Below are positions 56,468 to 64,000 of a DNA stretch of 64,000 nucleotides, piece after piece. The position numbers and the translations under genes were made by a program. The stretch comes from Nemophila menziesii (Eukaryota; Streptophyta; Magnoliopsida; Boraginales; Hydrophyllaceae). The notes beneath the pieces were generated by a model that was not told the origin of the DNA, did no database searches, and worked only from the letters and a program-made list of their open reading frames with translations. Position 1 is the stretch's first letter. Every line of letters begins with the position of its first letter. The DNA lies in contig JARWIR010000003.1 of NCBI GenBank assembly GCA_029959085.1, positions 35,699,505-35,763,504 on the forward strand. The letters are read 5' to 3'.

Positions 56468-58019
56468 TGATGTCTCCCAAATTGTTCGTATTTTCGACCC
56501 TTGGGAGACATCATTTTTTGTGTTTATTTAATTAATTTGACAGACTTTTGGACTAAATATGCAATAAGATGATTTTCCTCTTTTATTTCTAGCATTTTTA
56601 GTTTATTAAGCTTTTGCGCGTAATATTGGTATTTTTAGTGTAAAGTTTACAGGTTTTAGATGTTAGCTAGAAGAGGAATCCAAGGAGAAAGTCAAAGATC
56701 AAAAGATAGAGTCAAGACTTGAAGAGAAATCCCGAAGATATTATTTTTAGAGCTGAAAATCCATTTTCCAGGCCATAGATTGCTGATTTCGAGGTGCTTA
56801 AGCGATGATTTAGCCGCTGACCTTTGAAGAGAAAACATTCCTTATCAAGTTACGGAACTTTAGCAACTGGAATGAGGTCAATCGGAGTTATAACGCATCG
56901 GGAAAAGCCGTTTTAGTGAAGGTGTATCAGCAGTTACGGGATTTTGGGCTTAGAAGTTGGGCTTGGACATTTAATTGATGTTTTATTCTTAGGTCCAAGC
57001 CCTAATTCGTTTTTCCACCTATAAAACCAGCCTTTGACTTCTATTTTCAAGACAATTCATTCTTTACAATTAAAAACATCAGAGAGAAGCAACAGAAGGA
57101 AGGAAGAAGCTGCTGCTAGAGCTGGAGTGGGTCTATAGCTCCGTTCTCAGTCATTCCAATTCCGGAAATTAGGTTTCTTTTATCTTTTATTTGTAATCAG
57201 TTATGAATTCCATTTATTTTAATTTAGTATTTCGTTTTAATATGAGCTAAACAATTCATAGTGCTTGAGAACAAATAATGGGTGAATCCCAATTTTATTA
57301 ATTAACGAATGTTGAATTTGGGTTTCTGTTAAATTAAAATAGATTAGGGCTTTTACTCTTTTCAATAAATTGAGATTATTTTACTGTTTTTAGCGTCATG
57401 AACTGGGAACAGGTGTTAGTATTTAGGCTATTCCAATTAGTGGCAATTGGATCATCCTGACGGAGGGTTTAGATACAGAACCATTTATTCAATCTAGGAT
57501 AGAAGTTAATGATTCTGACGAACTTAGCTAATCCTAGGGCCAATGAGGTAATAAAACTTAATCATCCAACGGTGGATCATATTTACCCTGACGGGACTAG
57601 TGACACTTTAGGATCGCCTTATAGTCCACCCTGACGGGGGTATAAGGAATTTAGAATCCCGACCATTGTAATTGACTAATTTACCCCTTAAACAACATAA
57701 GTTAAGAAATAGGATAGGGAGGATCCTTGCGTTCTCAAGTACTACATCTCATATTGCGTTTTCACTTGCGTCTTAGCTTCTACTTGCATTTTAATATCTG
57801 TCTTTCATTCATTAGCTTTAATAAACAAAAACCAAACAAACATTTTACCTTTATCTGTTTTCATAAGTGCATCAATCATTAAGAGATAAGCATTGTAGTC
57901 AACCATTCCGTCCTTGGAACGAATCTGATTTATCAGATATACTACTTGGGACAACCGTACACTTGCGGTTGTGGTTCGATTATTATTTGCATTTATTTAG
58001 AACACACAAAGGACCACCA
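56468..58019 (+). repeat. 5' LTR of the gypsy element
   Basis: Starts TGATGTCTCCCAA and contains the exact inverse TTGGGAGACATCA at 56501-56513, forming a 13-bp stem with a 20-nt loop at the LTR edge. CTTTTGCGCGTAAT lies at 56610, and CTATAAAACC, a TATA-like box, at 57020-57030. The end is placed at CACCA (58019) just before AGTTTTTGGCGCC; a few bp of uncertainty remain. Confidence 0.85.
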
Positions 58020-58025
58020 AGTTTT

Positions 58026-58043
58026 TGGCGCCGCTGCCGGGGA
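58026..58043 (+). promoter_or_regulatory. primer binding site (tRNA-Asp type)
   Basis: TGGCGCCGCTGCCGGGGA, six bases after the LTR end, matches the complement of the tRNA-Asp 3' end used by Athila-like gypsy elements, with one difference from the usual form as I know it. Confidence 0.85.
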
Positions 58044-58162
58044 CGGTAGCGTGTGACCACGGTGTTTATCCTTTAGTGATAGTTGCATTTATTTTTATTT
58101 TTGTTTTTATCAGTTTTACGCTTTTTGCTTGTTTAGTCTTTTTAGGTTTTTAGGTTTGGTGT

Positions 58163-60880
58163 ATGCGAAGAAGGCTCAGATTTGAACCACCAGTTCAAAT
58201 CCTTGATAATCCGGATTCGTTAATCAGACTTGCAAATAAGAAAAGAAGAGAACAAGAGGAAAGAGAAATGGCGAATATTCAAGATCCATGGTTTACTAAT
58301 GGTCCACCAGAAGTTCCATTCCGTGCTCCTGCTATAGGAGTAGGTGCTCCAGATATTGATGTTCCGCGATTCCGTCCAGATTCGGGTATGTTAGCTCAAT
58401 TCCAAAATTTTGGGAATTTTCGCGGAAGACCATCAGAAGATCCTCTTAGAGCAGTACAGAAGTTTAAGCAGATATGTGATTCTTATATCACACAAGGAGT
58501 CTCAAGAGAACAGATGTATTTTGCTGCGTTTAAATTTTTTGTGATTGGAGCGAGTGAATGGCACGATACGCAAGATCCTACGAAGATAACCAACTGGGAC
58601 CAATTAGAGATTGCTTTCTTTGACAGGTATTACCCAAGTAACATGAGATTAGATGCTGAGTTAGAATTGACGCACTTCCGTCAAGAATATGAGGAAACTT
58701 TGGGTAAGAGTTGGACAAGATTTCAGATGTGTTTGCGTAAAGTTCCCAATCATGGCTTTTCAGAACAACAACAGTTAAAGATCTTTTATAGAGGCCTTGA
58801 TGGAACTTCAAGAGAGAAATTGGATACGTTATGTGGAGCAGGTTTTCTTCAAATTCAACCCGCTCATGCAAAGATCATTTTAGAAAGATTAGTCAAGAAT
58901 GAAGTTGGGTGGAATTCAGTGAGAACACCAGTTAAGGGAGTGAATAAAGTTGATATGGAAGAAAAATTTGCTACGCTTGAGAATAAGATTCAGAATACTA
59001 TAGAGCAACAATTGAAGCAGCTTACTTTAGCTGTAAAAGAAGGTTTTTCGGGTAAGAAGGTAGCTATGCATGCTGCACAAGAGGTTTATATGTGTTCGAT
59101 TTGTAAGGTAGATGATCATGATGAGGAAATTTGTCCGAATAATCAAGAGTCCGTGATGTTTATGTCCAATAGAGGTAACTTCAATTCGAGTGGAAACGGA
59201 TATCAGCCTAACAGAAACCATCCTGGGTTTCAATACTCAAATCCTCATGGGGCAGCCAATCCTACACATGCGTATCAGCCGCGTCCCCAAGGTAACAACT
59301 ACAATCCAAGACCACAAAATAATTATCAAGGAGGGCAGAATCAAGGAAATTATGTTCAGAGACAAGCTCCTCAAGACAATTATGATGACACAATGAATCA
59401 GAAAGCCTTACCTGCCTATCCACAAGAAGGTGTAGTTACCCTTCAGAAAACTGTTGAAAGTTTGATTGCTCTTCAAACACAAGCTATGGAACGTCAAAAC
59501 GCAGTTGAAGCAAATATGAAGTTGTTCCAGAATCAGCTAAGTCAAATTAACAAACAACTGAATCAACGTCCACAAGGGCAACTCCCTAGCGATACTGAGA
59601 ATCCAATCCAAATCGAAGACTGTAAAGCTATCACTCTCCGAAGTGGTAAGAACCTTCCTCCACCTCCTTTCCCGATTATGAAAGAAAAAGAAGTTAGAAA
59701 AGAAAAAGAGGTGGTGAATGAAGATAAACCAGTTGAAGTGGAAGAAGTGGAGAGGCCTGTTGAGGTTCCGAAAAAGAAAGATGAGACTATAATCAATCGT
59801 CCACCTCTACCATTTCCATCGCGAGTTCAAAAGAAGGGTGATATGGCTGAGTATCAAAAATTCTTTAACAAGGTAAGAGGTCTTAGCATAAATATTCCGT
59901 TGCTAGAAGCTATTCGAGATGTGCCCAAGTATGCTAAGTTTCTGAAAAGAGCCCTCACCAACAAACGGCCATATTGTGATAATGAGATGATTGGTCTCCC
60001 TGAGGAATGTAGTGCTATTTGTCAAGGTAAATTACCTCCAAAGTTAGTTGATCCTGGGAGTTTCACAATTCCGATATCTATTGGTAATGAGTGGAGAGGA
60101 AAAGCACTATGTGACTTGGGTGCAAGCATAAATCTTATGCCCAAATCGATCTTTGATAAGCTTAATATCAAAGCAAGACCCACTTCTATGGTCTTGCAAA
60201 TGGCGGATCGATCTCTTGCACATCCGGAAGGCCGAATCGAAGATGTCCTCGTTAAGGCAGGTACGTTAATTTTTCCCGCTGATTTCATTATACTTGATTA
60301 CGACGCGGATAGGAATGTCCCCATTATTTTGGGAAGACCATTCCTAGCCACGGGGCGTACCTTGATTGATGTAGAGAACGGAGAAATGATTATGAGAATC
60401 CAAGACGAGGAGATGAAGTTTAATGTGTTTAGACCTATGAAGTTTCCGGATTCCAAGGAAGAATGTTTTCGTATAGATGTAAGGGAACCGGTAAGAAAAG
60501 AGCCAATTAATGTTGTGGACAATTTAGGGGTGGAGGAGAAAGAGCTACGAAAGAAACCACCAATTAAAGCTCCTCCATACCCTAAAAATCCACAACTCAA
60601 TCATGCGAAGAAGAAAGAGAAAGCACGTGCCACGAAGGTTCCGAAGGAACCTGAGAAAGACAGAAAGAAAAAGGGGTTCAAGGTAGGTGAAGAAGTAGCT
60701 ATGAAGAAACCGAACCCCCATCCAAAGGTACGTGAATCCAAAAGTTCTTGGATAGGACCATTCATGGTCGCGAAGGTTATCTCAGACAAACTCGTGGGAA
60801 TAAAAGCTAAGGGATGCAAATTTCGAGTTGCAAATATTGACAACCTCACTCACTGCTGGGGAGGTTATGTCAATGACTAA
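58163..60880 (+). CDS. gag-pro: gypsy Gag-protease polyprotein lacking polymerase, 905 aa
   Basis: It would form particles and cleave itself. A Retrotrans_gag region (residues ~85-245) has EDPLRAVQKFKQICDSY, FVIGASEWHDTQ, FDRYYPSNM and FYRGLDGTSREKLD. The zinc knuckle CSICKVDDHDEEIC (C-x2-C-x4-H-x4-C) is at ~310. A Gln/Asn/Pro-rich linker follows (340-420), then a coiled coil and a Lys/Glu/Val-rich part. The protease (~600-755) has CDLGASINLMPKSIF with the catalytic Asp in the Athila-type D-L-G-A context, then PIILGRPFLATGRTLIDVENG. Instead of RT, the chain goes through a Lys/Pro-rich link to GPFMVAKVISDKLVGIKA and NLTHCWGGYVND, which resembles the polyprotein end after integrase. The frame is unbroken across that junction, so this is an in-frame internal deletion. 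RT and integrase must come from another element. Confidence 0.88.
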   Translation: MRRRLRFEPPVQILDNPDSLIRLANKKRREQEEREMANIQDPWFTNGPPEVPFRAPAIGVGAPDIDVPRFRPDSGMLAQFQNFGNFRGRPSEDPLRAVQKFKQICDSYITQGVSREQMYFAAFKFFVIGASEWHDTQDPTKITNWDQLEIAFFDRYYPSNMRLDAELELTHFRQEYEETLGKSWTRFQMCLRKVPNHGFSEQQQLKIFYRGLDGTSREKLDTLCGAGFLQIQPAHAKIILERLVKNEVGWNSVRTPVKGVNKVDMEEKFATLENKIQNTIEQQLKQLTLAVKEGFSGKKVAMHAAQEVYMCSICKVDDHDEEICPNNQESVMFMSNRGNFNSSGNGYQPNRNHPGFQYSNPHGAANPTHAYQPRPQGNNYNPRPQNNYQGGQNQGNYVQRQAPQDNYDDTMNQKALPAYPQEGVVTLQKTVESLIALQTQAMERQNAVEANMKLFQNQLSQINKQLNQRPQGQLPSDTENPIQIEDCKAITLRSGKNLPPPPFPIMKEKEVRKEKEVVNEDKPVEVEEVERPVEVPKKKDETIINRPPLPFPSRVQKKGDMAEYQKFFNKVRGLSINIPLLEAIRDVPKYAKFLKRALTNKRPYCDNEMIGLPEECSAICQGKLPPKLVDPGSFTIPISIGNEWRGKALCDLGASINLMPKSIFDKLNIKARPTSMVLQMADRSLAHPEGRIEDVLVKAGTLIFPADFIILDYDADRNVPIILGRPFLATGRTLIDVENGEMIMRIQDEEMKFNVFRPMKFPDSKEECFRIDVREPVRKEPINVVDNLGVEEKELRKKPPIKAPPYPKNPQLNHAKKKEKARATKVPKEPEKDRKKKGFKVGEEVAMKKPNPHPKVRESKSSWIGPFMVAKVISDKLVGIKAKGCKFRVANIDNLTHCWGGYVND

Positions 60881-61905
60881 TAAATGAGGTAACCCGTCGA
60901 GCTTAACGACGTTAAACAAAAGCCAATTCCTTGTATAATAGCTGAGTTTTTAAATTTTTGCAATTTAGATTAGTTTGATTTTCGTAATTTTAGTGTTTAT
61001 TATTAAGAAATGAGGAAGGGTAGTTGTTTTTGATGATTTCAGGGATAAAAAGGTCACGAGTTTGGGGTCGATGAGGCGAAAATAGGAGAAAAATAGGTTG
61101 GATGTCCAGGAGAAACCGGGAACCCGGTTTCGCAAAACGGGGAACCCGGTTTTGGTGCTGTAACTTCTGAAATTTTCTGACCCAGCGTCTTGGTGGCTTG
61201 CGTTTTGCAGCGTTTTGATTCGCGCCATCGACACAAATCCGGGTACCCGCATTTGGCAAAATGGGGTACCCGGTTTCAAAGTTGTTGTCTTCAAATTTCT
61301 CTGACCCGGCGTTTTGAGTAGCTGCGTTTTGGCGCGTTTTGACTCGCGCCATCGACAAAATCCGGGTACCCGCATTCCACAGAACCGGGAACCCGGTTTC
61401 GGCGAGTGAAATTTCTGACCCAGCGTCTTGGGGTCCAGCGTTTTGGTGCGTCTCGGGGTAAAAAATATATATATATATATTTTTCGCGTCGACACAGCGA
61501 CGCGAAACTGGGGCCCCGCATTTGCAATTGCGGGTACCCGGTTTCTTCTGTGACAGGTCAATTTTCAGCTTTTTAGCCCTAGATTTTTACCTCTTTCTTT
61601 CAACCCAGCCTCCAAAAACACTCCCAAAACCCAGAATTTCCTGAACATCATCTTCTACAACCACACAATCCTCAAATCTTACCCTCTTTCACCACAAAAA
61701 CATGAAATCAACTCATCTCCTATCCAAATCACCATGAAATTCCCACTTTTCTCCAATTGTTCTTCATCCAAGCTTCAAATTAAATCCAATTCCCTCTTCC
61801 CACACATCAATTAGCCTTTACCCATCTCTTATTCCACCATAATCTTCAAGTCTTAAGCCTCAAAACATCAAAGTTCTAAGCCTTAGCTTCTCACTATTTG
61901 AAGTT

Positions 61906-62330
61906 TTGAGTTTGGGGTGGAAAGAGATGCCTATCAAAACCGTTTTCATGTGTGCTTATCGAAGAAATTCTCCAAGAAACAGCAACACTTTGGTACTGTT
62001 CAAGAACAAGCTATTGAGATTCCTAATTCGCGTTGCAAACACAAGACTGAAGAGGTTAAAAAGTAAAGCTAATCCGAAGAAGAGGAAAGTGATTGAAGAA
62101 CCTGAAAGTGAGGAAGAAAATAATCCGATGATGAGTTAGAATCGAAAATCAAGGTGTTGGAAGAGAATCGGGATACGAGGTGCGCTATTTTGGGAAACGA
62201 TACAAACAAGTTGAACTTTATTTGTTCAATGCACAACTTCCGATGTCTAGACGCGAGATAAAGTTCATGGACGCAACACCGAAAACCAGCCACACGCTGG
62301 TTAAGATACGTTTTCTATCCCTTCTCATTT
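61906..62330 (+). pseudogene. remnant ORF in the gypsy 3' region
   Basis: A 77-codon frame ends KANPKKRKVIEEPESEEENN, a basic then acidic stretch. After a stop, another frame reads YEVRYFGKRYKQVELYLFNA and MSRREIKFMDATPKTSH to about 62330. This looks like debris of an extra ORF such as those carried downstream of pol by Athila-type elements. The family is not recognised. Confidence 0.4.
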
Positions 62331-63764
62331 AGTGTATATTATTTCTTATTGCTTTGAGTCTTTTCGAGTCGTGGGGACACGACTCATTTTTGAGTTTGGG
62401 GTGGGGTTCGTTGCCTCATCCCAGTTTTTATGTGTTAATTGTTTTATTTGCTTTCAATAAAAGATTTTTCGGAGTTGCGTTTGACTGTAGAGATTTTTAA
62501 ATATCCCTTTAAGCATACTTTTGATGAATCTATGATAGTAAATAGTGGACTTTAGGGATTGATATAAAACGCATTTAGAATTGCATGCAAACATAGGTAA
62601 TTAATAGGAAAAATTAATGCACTATGCAAATGAAGTAAGCTTGTACTCAAGGAATATGGTTGGTGTGTAGAAAGCGAAATCCTAATTAGTAGAGAACCCA
62701 CCTAGATATGAACTAAAGACAAGCTATGTACTTAGGAAAATGATAGGGGCAGTTCTTTGTTAGCCATTTGTGCCTTTTTAGCTTTCTATCCCTTGTATTA
62801 ATGATTATCCGTCTTAGCCCACTTTGCGCCTTTAGCCTTTTCTTTGTAGCCACGATATAAGCCATTATCCCTTAGAATATTAGGCATGACCATATGACCC
62901 GCACTTGAATCACAATCCTGAGACATGTCTCGAGCTTGAGTTTGGGGTGGTGGGACCACTTATGGGGATTTTAATGGGTTGGGATTGATGTGCTTTGTAT
63001 TGTAGCACAATTGCAGATGATATATACTTGTAACCCTTTGCTGGGAATGAAGAAAAATGAAAAAGAAAGAAAAAAAATGAAAAATTTGAAAAATCATACA
63101 GTAGGAACCGGGAACCCGGATTCGTCAAAACCGGGAACCCGGTTTGCTTCTGTACAAAAAAAAAAGAGAAAAGAAAAGAAAAAGAAAAATATGAATGAAT
63201 AAAACATCCGGCAAAGTGGAATTTTTCTGAAAATCATCTTGTTAATAGTGGGTAGACATGGGACGCTAAATTGTTGCGTATATGGGTGAGTGAGAACATT
63301 TTTTGAGCGTTAACTCAAGCTCGAGGACACTGTTGATGGTAAGTGAGGAGAGAGCCAAAAGCTCATTTCAAATTTACCAAATATACATCCACACCCGTCC
63401 TTAAGCCAATATTATAACCGTAAAGACCTCGTGATTCCTAAGTGCATAGTGAATTTATAATTCTGTTAATAGGGAATACACTAGGTGGAGCGTTCAAAGC
63501 GAGGTAGGATTAATGACCACCCTATAGCCATCATACAGAGATGAGTACAAGTGTAACCTTCAAGCATTGCGACTTTAATTTTATGATTGAGATTATTTAT
63601 GTTTGATGTTGCATGATTAGTGTATGTGTATATTAATTTCTAGAGTTTGCTATATGAGATTTATTTTGAGAATTGCTTTAGGGTTTATTTGCTAGCTTCT
63701 ACTTGTTTATACGTTTACTTACACCCCTTTGTTTTGTTTTACTTTGTCGGGACGACAAAGGTTT

Positions 63765-63777
63765 GAGTTGGGGGTCT
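63765..63777 (+). promoter_or_regulatory. polypurine tract before the gypsy 3' LTR
   Basis: GAGTTGGGGGTCT directly abuts TGATGTCTCC, the LTR start, as expected for the plus-strand primer. Confidence 0.75.
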
Positions 63778-64000
63778 TGATGTCTCCCAAATTGTTCGTA
63801 TTTTCGACCCTTGGGAGACATCATTTTTGGTGTTTATTTAATTAATTTGATAGACTTTTGGACTAAATATGCAATAAGATGATTTTCCTCTTTTATTTCT
63901 AGCATTTTTAGTTTATTAAACTTTTGCGCGTAATATTGGTATTTTTAGTGTAAAGTTTACAGGTTTTAGATGTTAGCTAGAAGAGGAATCCGAGGAGAAA
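63778..64000 (+). repeat. 3' LTR of the gypsy element, cut by window end
   Basis: The first 223 bp match 56468-56690 with four substitutions. The 13-bp terminal inverted repeat is intact here too. Confidence 0.95.

Larger units (their letters stand above)
60881..63777 (+). other. long 3' non-coding region of the gypsy element
   Basis: Contains four pairs of CCGGGTACCCG / GGGAACCCGG near-palindromes (61110-61550) and one further pair (63108-63142). Four polypurine-like GAGTTTGGGGTGG tracts lie at 61908, 62392, 62938 and 63765. A remnant coding stretch at 61906-62330 is given separately. The same order of blocks is found in the minus-strand element at 7050-9886. Confidence 0.75.
56468..64000 (+). 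mobile_element. young Athila-like gypsy element lacking RT and integrase
   Basis: The 5' LTR (56468-~58019), a tRNA-Asp-type primer site, a single 905-codon gag-protease ORF, about 2.9 kb of 3' non-coding sequence and the start of the 3' LTR (63778 onward) are in order. The first 223 bp of the two LTRs differ at four sites (about 98% identity), so insertion is recent. There is no RT, RNase H or integrase core anywhere in the interior. The element interrupts a LINE. Its 3' LTR end and target duplication are outside the window. Confidence 0.88.

Noticed and set aside
59563..60849. Several long minus-strand ORFs under the gypsy gag-protease gene
   Set aside because: Shadow frames of the 905-codon ORF, with no independent motifs.
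60965..61561. 198-codon minus-strand ORF with repeated RNRVP/GSRF words
   Set aside because: It reads through the repeated CCGGGTACCCG units antisense to the element; the repetitive peptide mirrors the DNA repeat.

Overview
The window is nuclear DNA of a dicot plant. It is AT-rich, has GT-AG introns, and is dominated by decayed and nested transposable elements. Only two ordinary host genes are seen, lying tail to tail near 50 kb: a six-exon vicilin-type (7S) seed storage globulin (49445-51277, +) and a three-exon ammonium transporter of the AMT2-type subfamily (51734-53275, -). I found no rRNA, tRNA or CRISPR.

Layout. 1-3921: 3' half of a Ty1/copia element (integrase, RT, RNase H, 3' LTR); its 3' untranslated segment carries repeated RNA-like hairpins. 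5.3-7.0 kb: tandem and dispersed non-coding repeats. 7.05-12.16 kb (-): remnant of an Athila-like Ty3/gypsy element in which LTR sequence joins directly to the last ~50 codons of the polyprotein and a long 3' non-coding tail. 12.7-22.6 kb: a copia LTR remnant, several L1-type LINE fragments and two Harbinger-like elements with TAA/TTA duplications. 23677-30431: a complete LTR element with matching 1357-bp LTRs, a perfect 5-bp duplication, an initiator-Met-type primer site, a gag ORF, a second 414-aa ORF and no polymerase. 31.6-34.5 kb (-): a nearly readable Mutator-like transposase. 35.8-45.98 kb: a 5'-truncated LINE, hAT and Tourist miniature elements, a host-gene-fragment chimera (DUF1680 plus a ubiquitin-hydrolase-like piece), a solo gypsy LTR and a CACTA miniature element. 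46061-48958 and 54.5-56.47 kb: two related L1 LINEs flanking the host genes. 56468-64000: a young gypsy element with a 905-aa gag-protease ORF that lacks RT, RNase H and integrase; it is inserted into the second LINE and its 3' LTR runs off the window.

The most interesting material is two young-looking LTR elements of different superfamilies that have lost their polymerase but kept gag reading frames, primer sites and polypurine tracts. They look like non-autonomous elements moved by enzymes supplied from elsewhere. Other signals are four hairpin units with compensatory changes in the copia 3' untranslated region, a hairpin at the LTR 5' end shared by three gypsy LTR families, and paired CGG-TAC-CCG near-palindromes in unrelated elements. 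Family assignments rest on motif recognition only; no searches were run.
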